In this document: one piece after another, positions 7,614 through 16,000 of the stretch
Layout: each line of letters begins with the position of its first letter
Position numbering within the stretch: position 1 is the stretch's first letter
Assembly (NCBI GenBank): GCA_050260095.1
Contig: JBLNBQ010000066.1
Coordinates: 1 to 21,913 of the forward strand
Direction: 5' to 3'
Source: JBLNBQ01 sp050260095
Lineage (GTDB): Bacteria; Bacillota; UBA5301; DYFA01
DNA length: 21,913 nt
Notes under the pieces: model-generated
What the model was told of the DNA's origin: nothing
The model's database searches: none
What the model saw: only the letters and a program-made list of their open reading frames with translations
Made by a program: the position numbers and the translations under genes

Positions 7614-8573
7614 TTACTCCCCTACAAAGCTGCCCATCTTGCGATAGCGGGCATACCGCCGGTCCTTGAGTTCCGCCGCCGGCAGGCCGACCAGTTCGTC
7701 CAGCGCCTTGACGAGGGTTTCCTTGACCCGGCGGGCCGCCTCGTCGAAGTCGCGGTGGGCCCCCCCGATAGGCTCCGGGATGATCCCATCGATGATGCCG
7801 AGCCCCATCAGGTCTTCGGCCGTCATCTTGAGGGCCTCGGCCGCCTGAGCTTTCAACTCCGCGTCGTGCCAGAGAATCGCGGCGCAGCCCTCGGCGGAGA
7901 TGACCGAATACACGGAGTTCTCCAGCATGTAGACCCGGTCGCCGACCCCGATCGCCAGGGCGCCGCCGCTGCCCCCCTCGCCGATGACGACGCAGATGAT
8001 CGGCACAACCAACTGCGCCATGACGAAGAGATTCCGGGCGATCGCCTCAGCCTGCCCGCGCTCCTCGCCTTCGAGCCCGGGGAAGGCGCCGGGGGTGTCG
8101 ATGAACGTGATGATCGGCCGTCCGAACTTCTCCGCCTGCTGCATCAGGCGGAGGGCCTTCCGGTAACCTTCCGGGTAGGGCATGCCGAACGTCCGGGCGA
8201 TGTTCTCTTTGGTGTCGCGCCCTTTCTGCTCGCCGATGACCGTCACCGGCCGCCCGACGAGCAGCGCCAGCCCGCCGACGATCGCCTTGTCGTCGCGGTA
8301 AGTGCGGTCGCCGTGCAGCTCCACGAAGTCATCGAAGACGCGCTCGATGTAGTCGAGGGCGTAGGGGCGGCGGGGATGCCGGGCCAGGAGGACCCGCTGC
8401 CAAGCCGTCAGGTTGGCGTAGATCTGGGCGCGCAGCGACTCCGCCTTCTGCTCCAGCGTTTGAATCTCCGCCGTCAGGTCGATGTCTTTCTCCTTCGTGA
8501 ACTGGCGCAGTTCGGTGATGCGCTTCTCCAGTTCGTGAAGGGGCTTTTCGAAATCGAGCGAACCGTTGGTCAC
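7614..8573 (-). CDS. accA: Acetyl-CoA carboxylase carboxyltransferase subunit alpha
   Basis: This is the alpha half of the carboxyltransferase that moves CO2 from carboxybiotin to acetyl-CoA to make malonyl-CoA, the entry to fatty acid synthesis. It has 319 residues, normal for the family. The N-terminal helices (LDFEKPLHELEKRITELR) are followed by the crotonase-like core: VELHGDRTYRDDKAIVGG, PITFIDTPGAFPG-like text (RPIITFIDTPGAFPGLE), GEGGSGGALAIGVGDRVYML and the SVISAEGCAAILW region. The GTG start overlaps the accD stop by 4 nt (GTGA, 8570-8573), which suggests translational coupling, with GGAGG 7 nt upstream. The biotin carboxylase and carrier genes are not in this window. Confidence 0.97.
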   Translation of the reverse strand: MTNGSLDFEKPLHELEKRITELRQFTKEKDIDLTAEIQTLEQKAESLRAQIYANLTAWQRVLLARHPRRPYALDYIERVFDDFVELHGDRTYRDDKAIVGGLALLVGRPVTVIGEQKGRDTKENIARTFGMPYPEGYRKALRLMQQAEKFGRPIITFIDTPGAFPGLEGEERGQAEAIARNLFVMAQLVVPIICVVIGEGGSGGALAIGVGDRVYMLENSVYSVISAEGCAAILWHDAELKAQAAEALKMTAEDLMGLGIIDGIIPEPIGGAHRDFDEAARRVKETLVKALDELVGLPAAELKDRRYARYRKMGSFVGE

Positions 8574-9451
8574 TGCTCCACCTCCCGGACCGCCCCATGC
8601 AAGGCGAAGAGCTTGCCCAACGTGTTCTTCAGTTCCCGGCGATCCACGATCAGGTCGACGAAGCCGTGCTCCAGCATGAACTCGGCCCGGTGGGCCCCGG
8701 GCGGCAGTTTCTCCCGCACGGTCTGCTCGATGACCCGCGGGCCGGCGAAAGCCACCACGGCGCCTGGTTCAGCGATGATGACATCGCCCAGGCTGGCGAA
8801 ACTCGCCATGACGCCGGCCGTGCACGGGTTGGTCAGGACTGCGAAATAGGGAACCCGCCGCGCAGCGAGCCGGCCCAGCGCCGCCGAGGTCTTGGCCATC
8901 TGCATGAGCGAGAGTATCCCCTCCTGCATCCTGGCCCCGCCGGAAGTGGCCACGATCACGAGCGGCCAGCCTTTCTCCGCGGCGCGTTCGATGGCTTGCG
9001 TCAACTTCTCGCCGACCACGCTGCCCATCGACCCGCCGATGAACCGGAAATCCATCGCCGCCAGAATGCAGGGGTAACCCTCCAGGCGGGCCTCCCCCGT
9101 GATGACCCCTTCTTTGAGCCCGGTCTTCTCCTGAGCTGCCTTCAGCTTCTCCGGGTACTTGGGGAAAGAGAGCGGGTTGGTGGTCTCCAGGCCGGCGCTG
9201 AACTCGGTGAAGGAGCCGGCGTCTGCGAGTTGGCTGATGCGCTCGTCGGCCGCCACCTTGTAGTGAAAGCCGCACTTGGGACAGACTTGCAGGTTGCGTT
9301 CGATCTCCTTGCGGTAGAGGAGGCTCTCGCAGCCTTCGCATTTGAGCCAGAGACCATCAGGGATATCCCGCGGTTTCTTCTCTTCCGGCTTCGGTGGTTT
9401 GACGGTAACGTAACGCGGCTTCGCACGGAACAGGTCCGAAAAAGTCGGCAC
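8570..9451 (-). CDS. accD: Acetyl-CoA carboxylase carboxyltransferase subunit beta
   Basis: This is the beta half of the carboxyltransferase, partner of AccA in an alpha2beta2 complex. The N-terminal zinc ribbon is visible: CEGCESLLY followed by LQVCPKCGFHY, giving the four Cys ligands (CxxC-x15-CxxC type). The crotonase-like core has EKGWPLVIVATSGGARMQEG and GVMASFASLGDVIIAEPGA, and VAFAGPRVIEQT near the end. Length is 293 residues, as usual. The start is GTG at 9451; the upstream GAGGAAGTGGGG gives only a moderate SD. It lies 38 nt after the DUF2007-like gene and overlaps accA by 4 nt, so this is a tight operon. Confidence 0.97.
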   Translation of the reverse strand: MPTFSDLFRAKPRYVTVKPPKPEEKKPRDIPDGLWLKCEGCESLLYRKEIERNLQVCPKCGFHYKVAADERISQLADAGSFTEFSAGLETTNPLSFPKYPEKLKAAQEKTGLKEGVITGEARLEGYPCILAAMDFRFIGGSMGSVVGEKLTQAIERAAEKGWPLVIVATSGGARMQEGILSLMQMAKTSAALGRLAARRVPYFAVLTNPCTAGVMASFASLGDVIIAEPGAVVAFAGPRVIEQTVREKLPPGAHRAEFMLEHGFVDLIVDRRELKNTLGKLFALHGAVREVEQ

Positions 9452-9489
9452 CAGGTCTACCCCACTTCCTCACAGGCCCACAACCAAGT

Positions 9490-9690
9490 CTACTGCCGCG
9501 GAGCGCCGTTCAGTATCTCATGCGCCTCCTCCGCTTCGGCCTCCGGAACCAGCAGTTCGAAATGGCCATCGCCACCCTGGGTTAAGGCTTCCACCGGCCG
9601 CACCATGACCAGCAGGCCCTCGCTCTCCAAGCGGGCCTTGAGCTGATCAGCCGAAACGCGGCTAGGTGCGATATGCACTACAGTCCACAC
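9490..9690 (-). CDS. Small DUF2007-like protein upstream of accD
   Basis: This 66-residue soluble protein (MWTVVHIAPSRVSADQLKA, then LLVMVRPVEAL and FELLVPEAEAEEAHEIL) has the beta-alpha-beta pattern of the DUF2007 / putative signal-transducing family: a short domain that begins with a strand and an x-x-A-x-x-L-x-x-x-L-E-x-E-G helix and ends in EAxEIL. No catalytic residues are evident and its function is unknown. Similar small ORFs often sit just upstream of accD or next to dnaE in Bacillota. The GTG at 9690 has GGGAGG 8 nt upstream. It is probably the first gene of the accD-accA-pfkA-pyk transcript, because a strong terminator lies 154 nt upstream. Confidence 0.75.
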   Translation of the reverse strand: MWTVVHIAPSRVSADQLKARLESEGLLVMVRPVEALTQGGDGHFELLVPEAEAEEAHEILNGAPRQ

Positions 9691-9723
9691 TGGCCAGGCC
9701 TCCCCCAGGTCTCGGGTTCGGGG

Positions 9724-9762
9724 TTCCGGCCAATAGTTTACTCGGTGGAAAACTTATCAATC
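9724..9762 (-). promoter_or_regulatory. Possible promoter of the accDA-pfkA-pyk operon
   Basis: On the minus strand, TTGATA (near 9757) is followed by an AT-rich stretch containing TAAACTATT. Spacing to TAAACT is only 14 nt, and to ACTATT 17 nt, so neither is ideal. The position, between the upstream terminator (9844-9867) and the first gene at 9690, supports a promoter somewhere here. Confidence 0.3.
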
Positions 9763-9843
9763 CCTTCGACCCGGCACGGCGTTTCCCTGCTTGCGACGGC
9801 GACCGTTCCCCGTTATCGCGCACTTTGCCCGGCGGATCAGACG

Positions 9844-9867
9844 AAAAAGGAGCGCCGAAGCGCTCCT
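9844..9867 (-). terminator. Intrinsic terminator after the cytochrome gene
   Basis: A perfect 8-bp stem AGGAGCGC/GCGCTCCT with the extra-stable UUCG tetraloop is followed on the minus strand by TTTT (9847-9844). It starts 27 nt after the cytochrome stop codon and separates the ferritin-cytochrome unit from the accDA operon. Confidence 0.92.
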
Positions 9868-9893
9868 CGCCACCTCTTCTAGCCGCCGTCCGG

Positions 9894-10388
9894 TCAGGTC
9901 GTCAGCCCCTTGGCCCCGGGCTGGCCGTTCGTGATGCTGTGGCAGCCGAGACAGTTGGTGTCAAACTCCTTGGTGTACGTGGCGCCGGTCAGATGAGGCT
10001 TATGGATGACCTTGTAGAACTCGCCCATCGAAGACCCGGCCTTATGACAGTTGGTGCAGGCTTTGGGGATCGTGGCGCTGGCGGGAAGCTCCGGATGGCC
10101 CTTGATCTTCTTGAGCTCGGCCTGAACGGTGTAGTCCTTGTCCGGAGCGACCTTCTTGTGGCAACCCAGGCATCCTTCGGCGCCCGTCGGGTCCTTCTGC
10201 GTGCCGGCCTTCGACTCCTGAGTCGGGGCAGTGGTCGTCCCGGCCGGCCGTGTCGCTTTGGCCACCTGGTTCTTGGCGGCCCGAAGTTCGGCGCGCAGGG
10301 AGCGTGCGGTGGACATGCCGCTATAGGCGACGTAGCTCACTGCAGCCAGCGCGACCACCAGAAGACCGATGACCCAGTTCTTGTACAA
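9894..10388 (-). CDS. Membrane-anchored triheme c-type cytochrome
   Basis: This 164-residue protein has one N-terminal membrane helix (about 5-22, WVIGLLVVALAAVSYVAY), a short Ala/Thr-rich linker, and a domain with three CXXCH heme motifs: CLGCH (73-77), CTNCH (111-115) and CLGCH (146-150). Three extra histidines in the heme domain (98, 129, 132) would be enough for bis-His ligation of all three hemes. It probably faces the outside of the cytoplasmic membrane and carries electrons; the partner is unknown. The TTG start at 10388 has GGGAGG 7 nt upstream and no better start is available. It lies 87 nt after the ferritin-like gene and ends just before a strong terminator. No cytochrome maturation genes are in the window. 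Confidence 0.88.
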   Translation of the reverse strand: MYKNWVIGLLVVALAAVSYVAYSGMSTARSLRAELRAAKNQVAKATRPAGTTTAPTQESKAGTQKDPTGAEGCLGCHKKVAPDKDYTVQAELKKIKGHPELPASATIPKACTNCHKAGSSMGEFYKVIHKPHLTGATYTKEFDTNCLGCHSITNGQPGAKGLTT

Positions 10389-10475
10389 CCCGTACCCTCC
10401 CTTCTACCAACCATTCTCCCCTGCTCAGGCGGGGTTATGCAGAATCGCGGGGGAGGCCGGGCGGGCCGGGCGCGA

Positions 10476-10830
10476 CTACGTGGTCAGCCAATTCCGGACC
10501 CTGCGCTCTTCCTGGTGAAACCAGTCCGCCGATCGAGCCAGGTAGGCGTGGACGTTCTCCAGCGCCAGGAGGTGCTCCCGTTCCTCCTCCTCCAGGCTCT
10601 CGTAACACGACCGCTCCCGGGGCTCGAGGCTGGCCGCCACCAACTCCTCGTACATGGCCAGGCCCCGCCGCTCGGTCTCCAGCGCCGCCTCGATGCTGGA
10701 TCTCCTCGACCGCCAGGGAGGCGAAGGTCTTGGCCGCCAGGGGATGGGCGGCGCGGGCCGCCGCGTCGGCGTAGAAACGCTGTCCCTCCCGTTCGAACTC
10801 GATCGCCCGCCGAAGTCCGTCGACCGACAT
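10476..10830 (-). pseudogene. Ferritin-like / rubrerythrin-type diiron protein, frameshifted
   Basis: The first 47 codons read MSVDGLRRAIEFEREGQRFY, then the EEIQH diiron motif. The rest of the domain continues in another frame: EAALETERRGLAMYEELVAA, then ESLEEEEREHLLALENVHAY and DWFHQEERRVRNWLTT, stop at 10476. The break is at about 10691-10695 (minus CAGCATCGAGG). The total of 355 nt is one more than a multiple of three, so one base was gained or two lost; restoring CAT-ATC-GAG would give EEIQHIEALE-like text of about 118 residues. Apart from the break, the four-helix pattern with two E-x-x-H motifs is complete, so a recent mutation or an assembly error is likely. The ATG has GGAGGG 6 nt upstream, and that site is buried in a hairpin. 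Intact relatives act in iron or peroxide handling. Confidence 0.75.
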
Positions 10831-10833
10831 GAA

Positions 10834-10885
10834 ACACCCTCCGTTCGGGCTTAGGGTTTCCCCGCCGCCGCGGACCGGAGGGTGT
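10834..10885 (-). promoter_or_regulatory. SD-sequestering hairpin before the ferritin-like gene
   Basis: On the minus strand ACACCCTCCG (10885-10876) is perfectly complementary to CGGAGGGTGT (10843-10834). The second arm contains the whole GGAGGG SD of the ferritin-like gene and ends 3 nt before its ATG. The 32-nt loop is GC-rich and holds a smaller possible pairing (GGGGAAACCC). A closed stem would block translation, as in RNA thermometers or translational riboswitches. I know of no matching RNA family. Confidence 0.55.
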
Positions 10886-10939
10886 ATCCGGCTCCCTCTT
10901 CGTGCCAGGCCGACCAACCACTTGAGCGGCCTGCCAGGT

Positions 10940-11200
10940 TCAGGTCTGCCCTATGGCGATCTCCCCGTGCTTGCAGTACAGCACCGCCTTGCCCCGGATC
11001 TTCACCGCGGCGGTCAACTCCGTGAACTGGAGCAGCATCACCTCGCCGCGGTCGAGCTTCTCGGTGTGGTGGAACCGGGTCTCCCGTCCCCGGGTGAGCC
11101 CGATGATGGTCACGCCGTCCTCCAGCGCCCGCACCACGACATAGTCGCCAAGCACCTCGCCCTCGCCGGGCGCCCCCTCGCCACTACCGGCCACCGGCAT
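10940..11200 (-). CDS. mtrB: TRAP-like tryptophan RNA-binding attenuation protein homologue
   Basis: This 86-residue protein matches Bacillus MtrB/TRAP across its whole domain: DYVVVRALEDGVTIIGLTRG, then FHHTEKLDRGEV, QFTELTAAVKIRGKAV and HGEI. TRAP forms an 11-subunit ring that binds tryptophan and wraps RNA carrying spaced GAG/UAG triplets. The RNA-binding Lys-Lys-Arg set is kept (Lys48, Lys67, Arg69, equivalent to 37, 56 and 58). Two positions by the tryptophan site differ from what I recall of Bacillus: His51 is Leu62 and Ser53 is Ala64. The N-terminus is about 11 residues longer if ATG 11200 is used; a GTG at 11155 would give the usual length. It overlaps the malic enzyme gene by 17 nt. 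No trp genes and no clear GAG-repeat target are in the window. Confidence 0.88.
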   Translation of the reverse strand: MPVAGSGEGAPGEGEVLGDYVVVRALEDGVTIIGLTRGRETRFHHTEKLDRGEVMLLQFTELTAAVKIRGKAVLYCKHGEIAIGQT

Positions 11201-12425
11201 TCACCTCGCTCAGCAGCCGTTCGGCACGCTGGCGCACCTCGCCCGGCGCGCACGGCCGGCGGGCCACTCCGCTGGCGACGGCGGCCTGGCCGACCGCTTC
11301 GGCCACGGCGGGCACGACCCGGCGGTCGAACGGGCCGGGGATCACGTAGTCGGGCGAGAGCCGGTCGGCCTCGACGAGCCCGGCGATGGCCGCCGCCGCC
11401 GCCAGCTTCATCTGCTCGTTGATCTCCCGCGCCCGCACGTCGAGCGTGCCCCGGAAGATGCCGGGGAACCCGAGCACGTTGTTGACCTGGTTGGGATAGT
11501 CGGACCGGCCGGTGCAGACGACCGCGGCGCCCGCCTCCTTCGCCACCTCCGGCCAGATCTCGGGGTCGGGGTTGGCCAGGGCGAAGACGATCGGCCGCGG
11601 CGCCATGCTCCGCACCATCTCGGCCGTGACCTGGTTGGCGGCGGATGTCCCGATGAAGACGTCCGCCCCCGCCAGCGAATCAGCCAGCCCGCCGGTGCGG
11701 CCGGCCCGGTTGGTCAGGGAGGCCAGTTCCGCCTTGACCGGGGTGAGATCGTCGCGCCCTGGGTAGAGGATGCCCTTCCGGTCGCAGATGAGGAGGCTGC
11801 GGATCCCCTGGGCAAGCAGCAGGCGGGCGATGGCGACGCCCGCCGCGCCGGGGCCGAGCAGGACCGCGGTCGCCTCGGACAGGCTCCGCCCGGTCACCTT
11901 GAGCGCGTTGAGCAGAGCCGCGAGCACCACCACCGCGGTGCCGTGCTGGTCATCGTGGAAGACCGGAATGTCCAGCCGGGCCTTGAGCTTCTCCTCGATC
12001 TCGAAACACCGGGGCGCCCCGATGTCCTCCAGGTTGACGCCGCCGAAGGTGGGAGCGACCCGGGCCACGGTCTCCACGATCTCGTCGGGGTCTTTGGTCG
12101 CCAGGACGAGCGGGAAGGCGTCGACGCCGGCGAAGGACTTGAAGAGCACCGCCTTGCCCTCCATCACCGGCAGCGCCGCCTGCGGCCCCAAATCGCCCAG
12201 CCCCAGGATCGCCGTGCCGTCGGAGACGACGGCCACCAGATTCCCTCGCGAGGTCAACTCCCAGACCTCTTCCGGGTGGGCGGCAATCGCCCGGCACGGC
12301 TCGGCGACCCCCGGCGAATAAGCCAGCGACAACGCTCCCTGGTCGGAGACCGCCACCTTACCTTCCACCTTGATCTTGCCCTTGGCCCGGCGGTGCAGGG
12401 CCAGGGCCTCTTCGGCCAGCGTCAT
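11184..12425 (-). CDS. NAD(P)-dependent malic enzyme (short bacterial type)
   Basis: This enzyme oxidatively decarboxylates malate to pyruvate and CO2. At 413 residues it matches the short bacterial form (about 400-410 residues) and lacks the phosphotransacetylase-like tail of MaeB. Visible motifs are LSLAYSPGVAEPC (catalytic Tyr36), AVLFKSFAGVDAFPL with the catalytic Lys, NLEDIGAPRCFEIEEKL, the metal-binding PVFHDDQHGTAVV, and the dinucleotide-binding AVLLGPGAAGVAIARLL. FALANPDPEI and QVNNVLGFPGIFRG complete the fold. Cofactor preference (NAD or NADP) cannot be read safely. The ATG at 12425 overlaps the pgpA stop by 4 nt (ATGA) with AGGAGG 7 nt upstream, and the 3' end overlaps mtrB. Confidence 0.95.
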   Translation of the reverse strand: MTLAEEALALHRRAKGKIKVEGKVAVSDQGALSLAYSPGVAEPCRAIAAHPEEVWELTSRGNLVAVVSDGTAILGLGDLGPQAALPVMEGKAVLFKSFAGVDAFPLVLATKDPDEIVETVARVAPTFGGVNLEDIGAPRCFEIEEKLKARLDIPVFHDDQHGTAVVVLAALLNALKVTGRSLSEATAVLLGPGAAGVAIARLLLAQGIRSLLICDRKGILYPGRDDLTPVKAELASLTNRAGRTGGLADSLAGADVFIGTSAANQVTAEMVRSMAPRPIVFALANPDPEIWPEVAKEAGAAVVCTGRSDYPNQVNNVLGFPGIFRGTLDVRAREINEQMKLAAAAAIAGLVEADRLSPDYVIPGPFDRRVVPAVAEAVGQAAVASGVARRPCAPGEVRQRAERLLSEVNAGGR

Positions 12426-12991
12426 GCTGTCCCCTCCTCTGTCTTCCTCGGCGCGCCCAAAAGCCGGTCGCAGTGGAGCGAGCGCTCCGCTCCGGCGTGG
12501 GCGATCCGGGCTCCGGCGGCGGCCGCGATACCTGCCACGAGGTCGTCGAGGAAGGTGTTGACCGTGCCGGGCAGCGGCGCGTTGAGCCGCTTCAAGATTC
12601 CGCTCTTCGCCTTGTCCAGGTACCCGAAGGAGGTGAGCCCCACGGATCCGTAGACGTTGACGATCGAGAGAGCGATGATCTCGTCGATGCCGTAGAGCGG
12701 TTCATCCTCCTGCACGATGGTCCGGAGCGGTTCGGGCAAAAGCTCCTTCTCCGCCAGCACGTCCAGGCAGATCCCCGTCAGGACGGCGTGCTGCACCTCC
12801 CGCTTGTCGAGCACGCGGTCGACCGCCTCCAGGCACTCGGCCAGCGTCAGCTCGGGGTTGTACGGCTTCTGCAGTTCATACACGATGTCCGCGATCGGCC
12901 CCAGGAGGACGCCGCGTTCGGCGAGGGCCTTCAGCACCGTTTCCTTGAGGTAGCAAGCCTCCTGCCGGAGCGAGTCTTTTTCTGCAGTCAC
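12422..12991 (-). CDS. pgpA: Phosphatidylglycerophosphatase A (YutG-like)
   Basis: This enzyme removes phosphate from phosphatidylglycerophosphate to make phosphatidylglycerol. The protein closely follows Bacillus YutG: ERGVLLGPIADIVYELQKPY, LTLAECLEAVDRVLDKREVQ, AVLTGICLDVLAE, then LYGIDEIIALSIVNVYGSVG and FGYLDKAKSGILKRLN, ending in FLDDLVAGIAAAAGARIAH. Like YutG it looks soluble or peripheral rather than multi-spanning. The start is uncertain: GTG at 12991 (189 residues; AAAGGA 12 nt upstream) is used here, and an in-frame TTG at 13012 would add seven residues but lacks an SD. It lies just after dnaE and overlaps malic enzyme by 4 nt. Confidence 0.9.
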   Translation of the reverse strand: MTAEKDSLRQEACYLKETVLKALAERGVLLGPIADIVYELQKPYNPELTLAECLEAVDRVLDKREVQHAVLTGICLDVLAEKELLPEPLRTIVQEDEPLYGIDEIIALSIVNVYGSVGLTSFGYLDKAKSGILKRLNAPLPGTVNTFLDDLVAGIAAAAGARIAHAGAERSLHCDRLLGAPRKTEEGTA

Positions 12992-13023
12992 TCGTTCGTC
13001 ACATCCTTTCAAGGACTGATAGC

Positions 13024-16000
13024 TTATGCCCTCCCTTGATGGTCGGAACCAGCCACGACGCCGGGTCCCCCGAAGTGTCGCGGGCTGACGAGAAGGATGA
13101 CCCGCCTTCCGGCCCGGGTGCGAACGGCCAGGTAGACCGGGTGAGGCCCGGGCTGTCGCGCCAGCGCCTCCCGGACCGTCCCCAATTCCGCGTCGCTCTC
13201 CACCGCCACAAGGTGCGGGACGGGAGAGAGGGGGCCGATGAAGTCCGCGATGAGCTTCGCCCCCTCCTCGCGGGCCTCGAGGCGCCCGCGCACCAGGACC
13301 AGCGCCCCCTCGCTCAACCAGGTGCTCGTTTGCGCGAAGAGGCGCGGGAAGACGACGACCTCGGCCCGGCCGGCCAGGTCTTCGAGGTGGAAGGAGGCCA
13401 TCCGGTCCTGCTTCTTCGTGAGCACGCTCCGCAAGCCGGTCACGAGCCCCCCCACGACCACCTCGGACTGCTCCGGCAGTTCGGGCAGTTCCGCCAGGCT
13501 GCAGCCGGCTAGGTCGCGCAGGAGGGGCGCCACCTCGGCCACCGGGTGCCCGGAAAGGTAGAGACCCAGAGTCTCGCGCTCCAGCGCCAGGATCTCCTGC
13601 CGTGAAAGCTCCGGAAAGCCGAAGGGGCCGGCTGGCGCCGGCGGCGCGCCCCCCGCGTCGACGCCGAACAGGAACCCCTGCCCGCTGGCGGCCTGGGTCT
13701 GCCGCCGCTGGGCCGACTCGAATTCCGCTTCGTAAGTGGCGAGCAACTGCCCCCGGCTGCGGCCGAAAGAGTCGAAGGCGCCCGCCTTGACCAGGCTCTC
13801 CACCACCTTGCGGGTCAGCTCGCGCCCGGAAACCCGGGCGAAGAGGTCGGCCGGGCTGCTGAACGGGCCATGCTTCTCCCGCTCCGCGATGATCGCCTCG
13901 GTGGCGGCCGGCCCCACGTTCTTGGCGGCGGCCAGGCCGAAGCGGATGGCGCCGCGGCGCGTGACCGTAAAAGTCGTCAGGCTCTCGTTAACGTCGGGCG
14001 GCAACACATCGAGGCCAAGGCGCCGGCACTCGGCGATGTATCCGGCCACCTTGTCGGTCTCCCCGTAGACGCTGGTGAGCAGGGCCGCCATGAACTCCGC
14101 CGGGTAGTGGCGCTTGAGGTACGCGGTGCGGTAGGAGACCAGGGCGTAAGCTGCGGCGTGCGACTTGTTGAAGCCGTACCCTGCGAAGTACTCCATCAGG
14201 GAAAAGATCTCGCCGGCCACCTCGGGGGCGGTCCCTCGGGCGGTGGCGCCGGAAATGAAACGTTCCTTCAGCTTCTCCAGCTCCGAGGCTTTCTTCTTCG
14301 ACATGGCGCGCCGGAGCAGGTCGGCCTCGCCCAGGCTAAAGCCCGCCAATTCGTTGGCGATCTTCATGACCTGTTCCTGGTAGATCATGATGCCGTACGT
14401 CTCGCGCAGGATCGGCTCCAGGCGGGGGTCGGGATAGGCCGGCGTCTCGAGCCCTGCCTTCCGCCGGGCGAAGTCGCCCCTCAGGGCCAGCGGCCCGGGC
14501 CGCCCGATCGCCAGGATGGCCACCAGATCGGCGAAACAGGTCGGGCGGATCTCGCGCAGGAGGCTCTTGAACAGTCGCGATTCGAGCTGGAAGACGCCCT
14601 CCGTCTCGCCGTCCGCCATCATCCGATAGGTCTCGGGGTCGTCGAGCGGCAGTTCGTCCAGCGCGACCCGGCCGCCGTGCCGCTGGGCGATCAGCCGGTT
14701 GGCATCGTCGAGCACGGTGAGGGTCCGAAGGCCCAGGAAGTCCATCTTGAGCAGGCCGAGGGCGGCGAGCGAATCCATGTCGACCTGGGTGGTGACTAGG
14801 CCGTCCCCGGTCCGCTGCACCGGCACCCGCTCCAGGAGCGGCACGTCGGAGATGACGATGCCGGCGGCGTGGGTGGAGGCGTGGCGCGGCAGGCCCTCCG
14901 CCTTGCGCGCCAGATCGAGCAGCCGCCGGGTCCGTTCGTCTTGCTCGTAGGCGGTCCGGAGTTCCGGCACCTGCTCCAGCGCCTTGTCCAGCGTTACGTG
15001 CAGCTCGCCCGGGACCAGTTTGGCGAGCCGGTCGACCTCGCCGACGGGCCAGCCCAGCACCCGCCCCACGTCGCGGATGGCGGCCTTCGCCGCCAGCGTC
15101 CCGAAGGTGACGATCTGGGCGACCCGGTCCGGCCCGTACCGGCTCACCACATAGTCGATGACCTCGCCCCGCCGCTCGAAGCAGAAATCGACGTCGATAT
15201 CGGGCAGGGTGACCCGTTCGGGGTTGAGGAAGCGTTCGAAGAGCAGGCCGTGGGCGAGCGGGTCGATGTCGGTGATCCCCAGCAGGTAGGCGACGAGACT
15301 CCCGGCGGCCGACCCCCGGCCCGGCCCCACGGGGATGCCTTTTTCCTTGGCGAAACGGATGAAATCCCAGACGATCAGGAAGTAGCCGGGGTACCCCATC
15401 CGCGTGATGGTTTCGAGTTCGAAGCGGAGCCGCTCCACGACGGCGGGCGGGGGAGCCTGCCCGTAGCGGCGCCGCAGCCCCTCCTCGCACAGGCGCGCCA
15501 GGTAGTCTTCGGGCCGCCCGCCGCCCTCCACCGGGAAGGCCGGGAGGTAGGTGCGGCCCAGCGGCAGGTCGAACTCCACCCGGTCGGCGATGGCGATGGT
15601 GTTGTCCAGCGCCTCCGGGACGTGGGCGAAGCGTTCGGCCATCTCCCCCGGCGAGCGGAAGTACAGCTCGTCGGTCTCGAAGCGGAGCCGGTCGGGGTCA
15701 TCCAGCGTCTTCCCGGTCTGGATGCAGAGCGCCACGTCCTGGGCGGCGGCGTCGGACCGTTCGAGGTAGTGCACGTCGTTCGTGGCCACCAGCGGCAGGC
15801 CCACCCGGCGCCCCAATTCGATCAGCCGGGCGTTGAGCGAAGCCTGTCCGGCCAGGCCGTTGTCCTGCAGTTCGAGGTAGAAGTGGTCGGGGCCGAAGAG
15901 CCCGGCGTATTCGCGGGCCACCCTTTCCGCCGCCGCGGCCTCCCCCGCCTGGAGAAGGCGGGGAACCTCCCCGGCGACGCAGGCCGACAGGGCGATGAGG

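Noticed and set aside
10484..10921. Alternative frames through the ferritin-like locus as separate proteins
   Set aside because: Only the two joined segments give ferritin-like text; the other frames are low-complexity Arg/Gly-rich shadows.
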